Origin: an uncultured Clostridia bacterium
GTDB lineage: Bacteria; Bacillota; Clostridia; TANB77; CAG-508
Length of the DNA: 7,885 bases
NCBI GenBank assembly: GCA_934120645.1
Contig: CAKOUO010000017.1
Location: forward strand, 1 to 7,885
Direction: 5' to 3'
The position numbers and the translations under genes were made by a program. Under the pieces are notes generated by a model. The model was given only the letters and a program-made list of their open reading frames with translations. It was not told where the DNA came from and did not search any database. This document shows positions 6,934 through 7,885 of this stretch, piece after piece. Within the stretch, counting starts at the first letter, position 1. Each line of letters begins with the position of its first letter.

Positions 6934-6942
6934 CATATAATA
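6934..6942 (+). promoter_or_regulatory. Candidate sporulation (sigma-E/K) -10 box of cotJAB
   Basis: CATATAATA fits the CATAnnnTA form of sigma-K exactly and is close to the CATACAAT form of sigma-E. Bacillus subtilis cotJ is sigma-E dependent. No good -35 element sits 14-17 bases upstream, and the start would fall almost on the ribosome binding site (6949-6955), leaving a leader of only about 15 bases. A weak sigma-A reading (TTGTAG at 6911, TATAAT at 6936, 19-base spacer) is the alternative. Confidence 0.35.
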
Positions 6943-6962
6943 AAAATAAAGGAGGAAAGAAA

Positions 6963-7340
6963 ATGTTTGGAAGAAAAAAATATTATTGTATGAATAATAA
7001 TTTTCAAAACAATTCATATGAAGAAGAGAATGACATAATTGAAGATAAATGTTCAAATGTAGGTAATGTAAATTTTAGTTGTAACCAAAATGAATATATG
7101 GATTGTTGTGAATGTGGATTTGAAGAAGAGTATAATGTATTTCCAGAAAATCCAATGTTAGGTCAAAGTTATGTACCAATCCAATATATGGATAAAACAT
7201 TCAAACCATGTGTAGGACTAAAAATGGGAACAATATTTCCAGAACTAGTCAGCCCATATACTCCATGTCAATCTATGCGTGAAATAGAGTATATAGCAGC
7301 AACAAATACTATAAAGGAGGGCTGTAACAAATGTCAATAG
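6963..7340 (+). CDS. cotJA: Spore coat protein CotJA, with Cys-rich N-terminal extension
   Basis: CotJA is an inner spore-coat component made in the mother cell, encoded with CotJB and the manganese-catalase-like CotJC. The conserved module lies at residues 61-102: PENPMLGQSYVPIQYMD, then PCVGLKMGTIFPELVSPY, which is the family hallmark. The product has 125 residues; the roughly 60-residue N-terminal extension is polar, rich in Asn, Glu and Cys, and contains DCCEC (47-51). I count 10 Cys in all (9, 30, 40, 48, 49, 51, 83, 102, 121, 124), which suggests disulfide cross-linking or metal binding in the coat, an inference. AAAGGAGG (6948-6955) lies 7 bases before the ATG, so the start is well supported and the extension is likely to be translated. 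The stop codon overlaps the start of cotJB by 10 bases, implying coupled translation. Confidence 0.9.
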   Translation: MFGRKKYYCMNNNFQNNSYEEENDIIEDKCSNVGNVNFSCNQNEYMDCCECGFEEEYNVFPENPMLGQSYVPIQYMDKTFKPCVGLKMGTIFPELVSPYTPCQSMREIEYIAATNTIKEGCNKCQ

Positions 7341-7759
7341 AAGAAAATAGAAACTGTAGTTGTGGTGACAGCAATACGGATAACAATATGATGAATAATT
7401 TTAATATGACATCAAATATGAATATGATGTCAAATATGATTAACAATAATCAAGGAAGAACAATAGATTGTTGTGAAAAAGAGGAAATGCTACAACAAAT
7501 AAGATGCTGTGATTTTGCAATAACTGAACTTGCTTTGTATTTAGATACACATCCAACAGATGATAAAGCACTTTGTCTACACAGAAAATATTGCAGAGAG
7601 GCAAAAGATTTAAAAGATAAATATCAAAAAGTTTATGGTCCTTTAACAATAAATTTCCCTTGCAATAAGTGGAGATGGCTAGAAGAACCATGGCCTTCGT
7701 TTATTTTGGAAGTAACTACTTATCTACAATTTTTAAATTCATTTACTAAGAAAAGCTAG
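7331..7759 (+). CDS. cotJB: Spore coat protein CotJB, with Met/Asn-rich N-terminus and unusual tail
   Basis: CotJB is the second protein of the CotJ coat complex. The conserved domain runs from about residue 53 to 122: MLQQIRCCDFAITELALYL, DTHPTDDKAL (72-81), YGPLT (102-106), and the aromatic KWRWLEEPWP (113-122). The 142-residue product is longer than the usual roughly 90. Residues 18-41 are nearly all Asn and Met with a few Ser, preceded by Cys9 and Cys11. Nine Cys are present. Relatives normally end soon after PWPW; here a different tail of 20 residues follows PWP (123-142). AAAGGAGGG (7313-7321) lies 9 bases before the ATG at 7331, inside cotJA. An internal ATG (residue 53) would give a standard-length domain but has a poorer, too-close GAGG. 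cotJC is not seen in the 126 bases that remain. Confidence 0.88.
   Translation: MSIEENRNCSCGDSNTDNNMMNNFNMTSNMNMMSNMINNNQGRTIDCCEKEEMLQQIRCCDFAITELALYLDTHPTDDKALCLHRKYCREAKDLKDKYQKVYGPLTINFPCNKWRWLEEPWPSFILEVTTYLQFLNSFTKKS
7412..7447 (+). repeat. Partial 18-base tandem repeat in cotJB
   Basis: TCAAATATGA occurs at 7412-7421 and again at 7430-7439, an 18-base period encoding SNMNMM and then SNMINN. It lies in the Met/Asn-rich N-terminal part of CotJB. Only the first ten bases of each unit are identical. Such a repeat could allow length variation between strains. Confidence 0.5.
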
Positions 7760-7797
7760 AGAGAAAATGTGAAATTTTTATAATTTTTTAAAAAAAG

Positions 7798-7824
7798 TTT
7801 TTTGCATATTTTTTATGCAGAAAA
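7798..7824. terminator. Inverted repeat after cotJB, possible weak terminator
   Basis: The arms 7798-7808 and 7814-7824 pair over 11 positions with one G-T, around a 5-T loop; the core is TGCATA/TATGCA. On the plus strand no T-run follows, so termination of the cotJ transcript is doubtful. On the minus strand, seven T follow one base after the A-rich arm (complement of 7790-7796), so it would work better for a gene entering from the right. Nothing else recognisable occurs in 7760-7885. Confidence 0.3.
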
Positions 7825-7885
7825 ATATTGAAATATATAAGATTGGACAAGCAAGTTTTCTATAGTTTAAGACACTATTGAAATA

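Noticed and set aside
1..7885. Mobile element, CRISPR array or defence island
   Set aside because: No transposase, integrase, terminal inverted repeats, spaced direct repeats or defence-type domains were seen; composition is even across the window.

Overview
The window reads as chromosomal DNA of a very AT-rich, spore-forming Firmicute, most likely a member of Clostridia. The basis is the strongly A/T-biased codon use (AGA, ATA, ACA and TTA dominate), purine-rich Shine-Dalgarno sites ahead of most genes, sigma-A-type promoters of TTGaxx/TATAAT form, and a cotJ-type spore-coat pair at the right end. I cannot name the genus from sequence alone.

Layout from left to right. A tRNA-Val(UAC) gene on the minus strand is cut by the left edge and has its own strong promoter pointing left. 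On the plus strand, an unrecognised single-pass membrane protein is followed 18 bases later by an AMP-forming long-chain acyl-CoA synthetase, and the pair ends at a bulged terminator that can work in both directions. Between this terminator and the next operon, a tiny minus-strand gene (38 codons, 10 Cys and 10 Gly) faces the synthetase. It resembles the small spore-coat type proteins of Firmicutes and has a sigma-K-like promoter. A good sigma-A promoter then drives glucose-6-phosphate isomerase (pgi), followed 18 bases later by an acyl-ACP thioesterase. Pyruvate kinase (pyk) has its own extended -10 promoter and a long hairpin terminator. The last unit is cotJA-cotJB, which overlap by 10 bases and are preceded by a CATA-type -10 box. 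The expected third gene of that set, cotJC, is not in the 126 bases remaining.

Three themes emerge. First, glycolysis: pgi and pyk. Second, acyl-chain handling: the thioesterase can release fatty acids from acyl carrier protein, and the synthetase can activate free fatty acids with CoA. Third, sporulation: the Cys-rich mini-protein and the CotJ proteins. The first two look like housekeeping content. The most unusual material is in the Cys-rich sporulation proteins (the overlooked minus-strand gene, and CotJA and CotJB with lineage-specific extensions) and in the uncharacterised membrane protein cotranscribed with the acyl-CoA synthetase. I found no insertion sequence, prophage, CRISPR array or clear sign of horizontal transfer, and no convincing evidence of a wholly new system.
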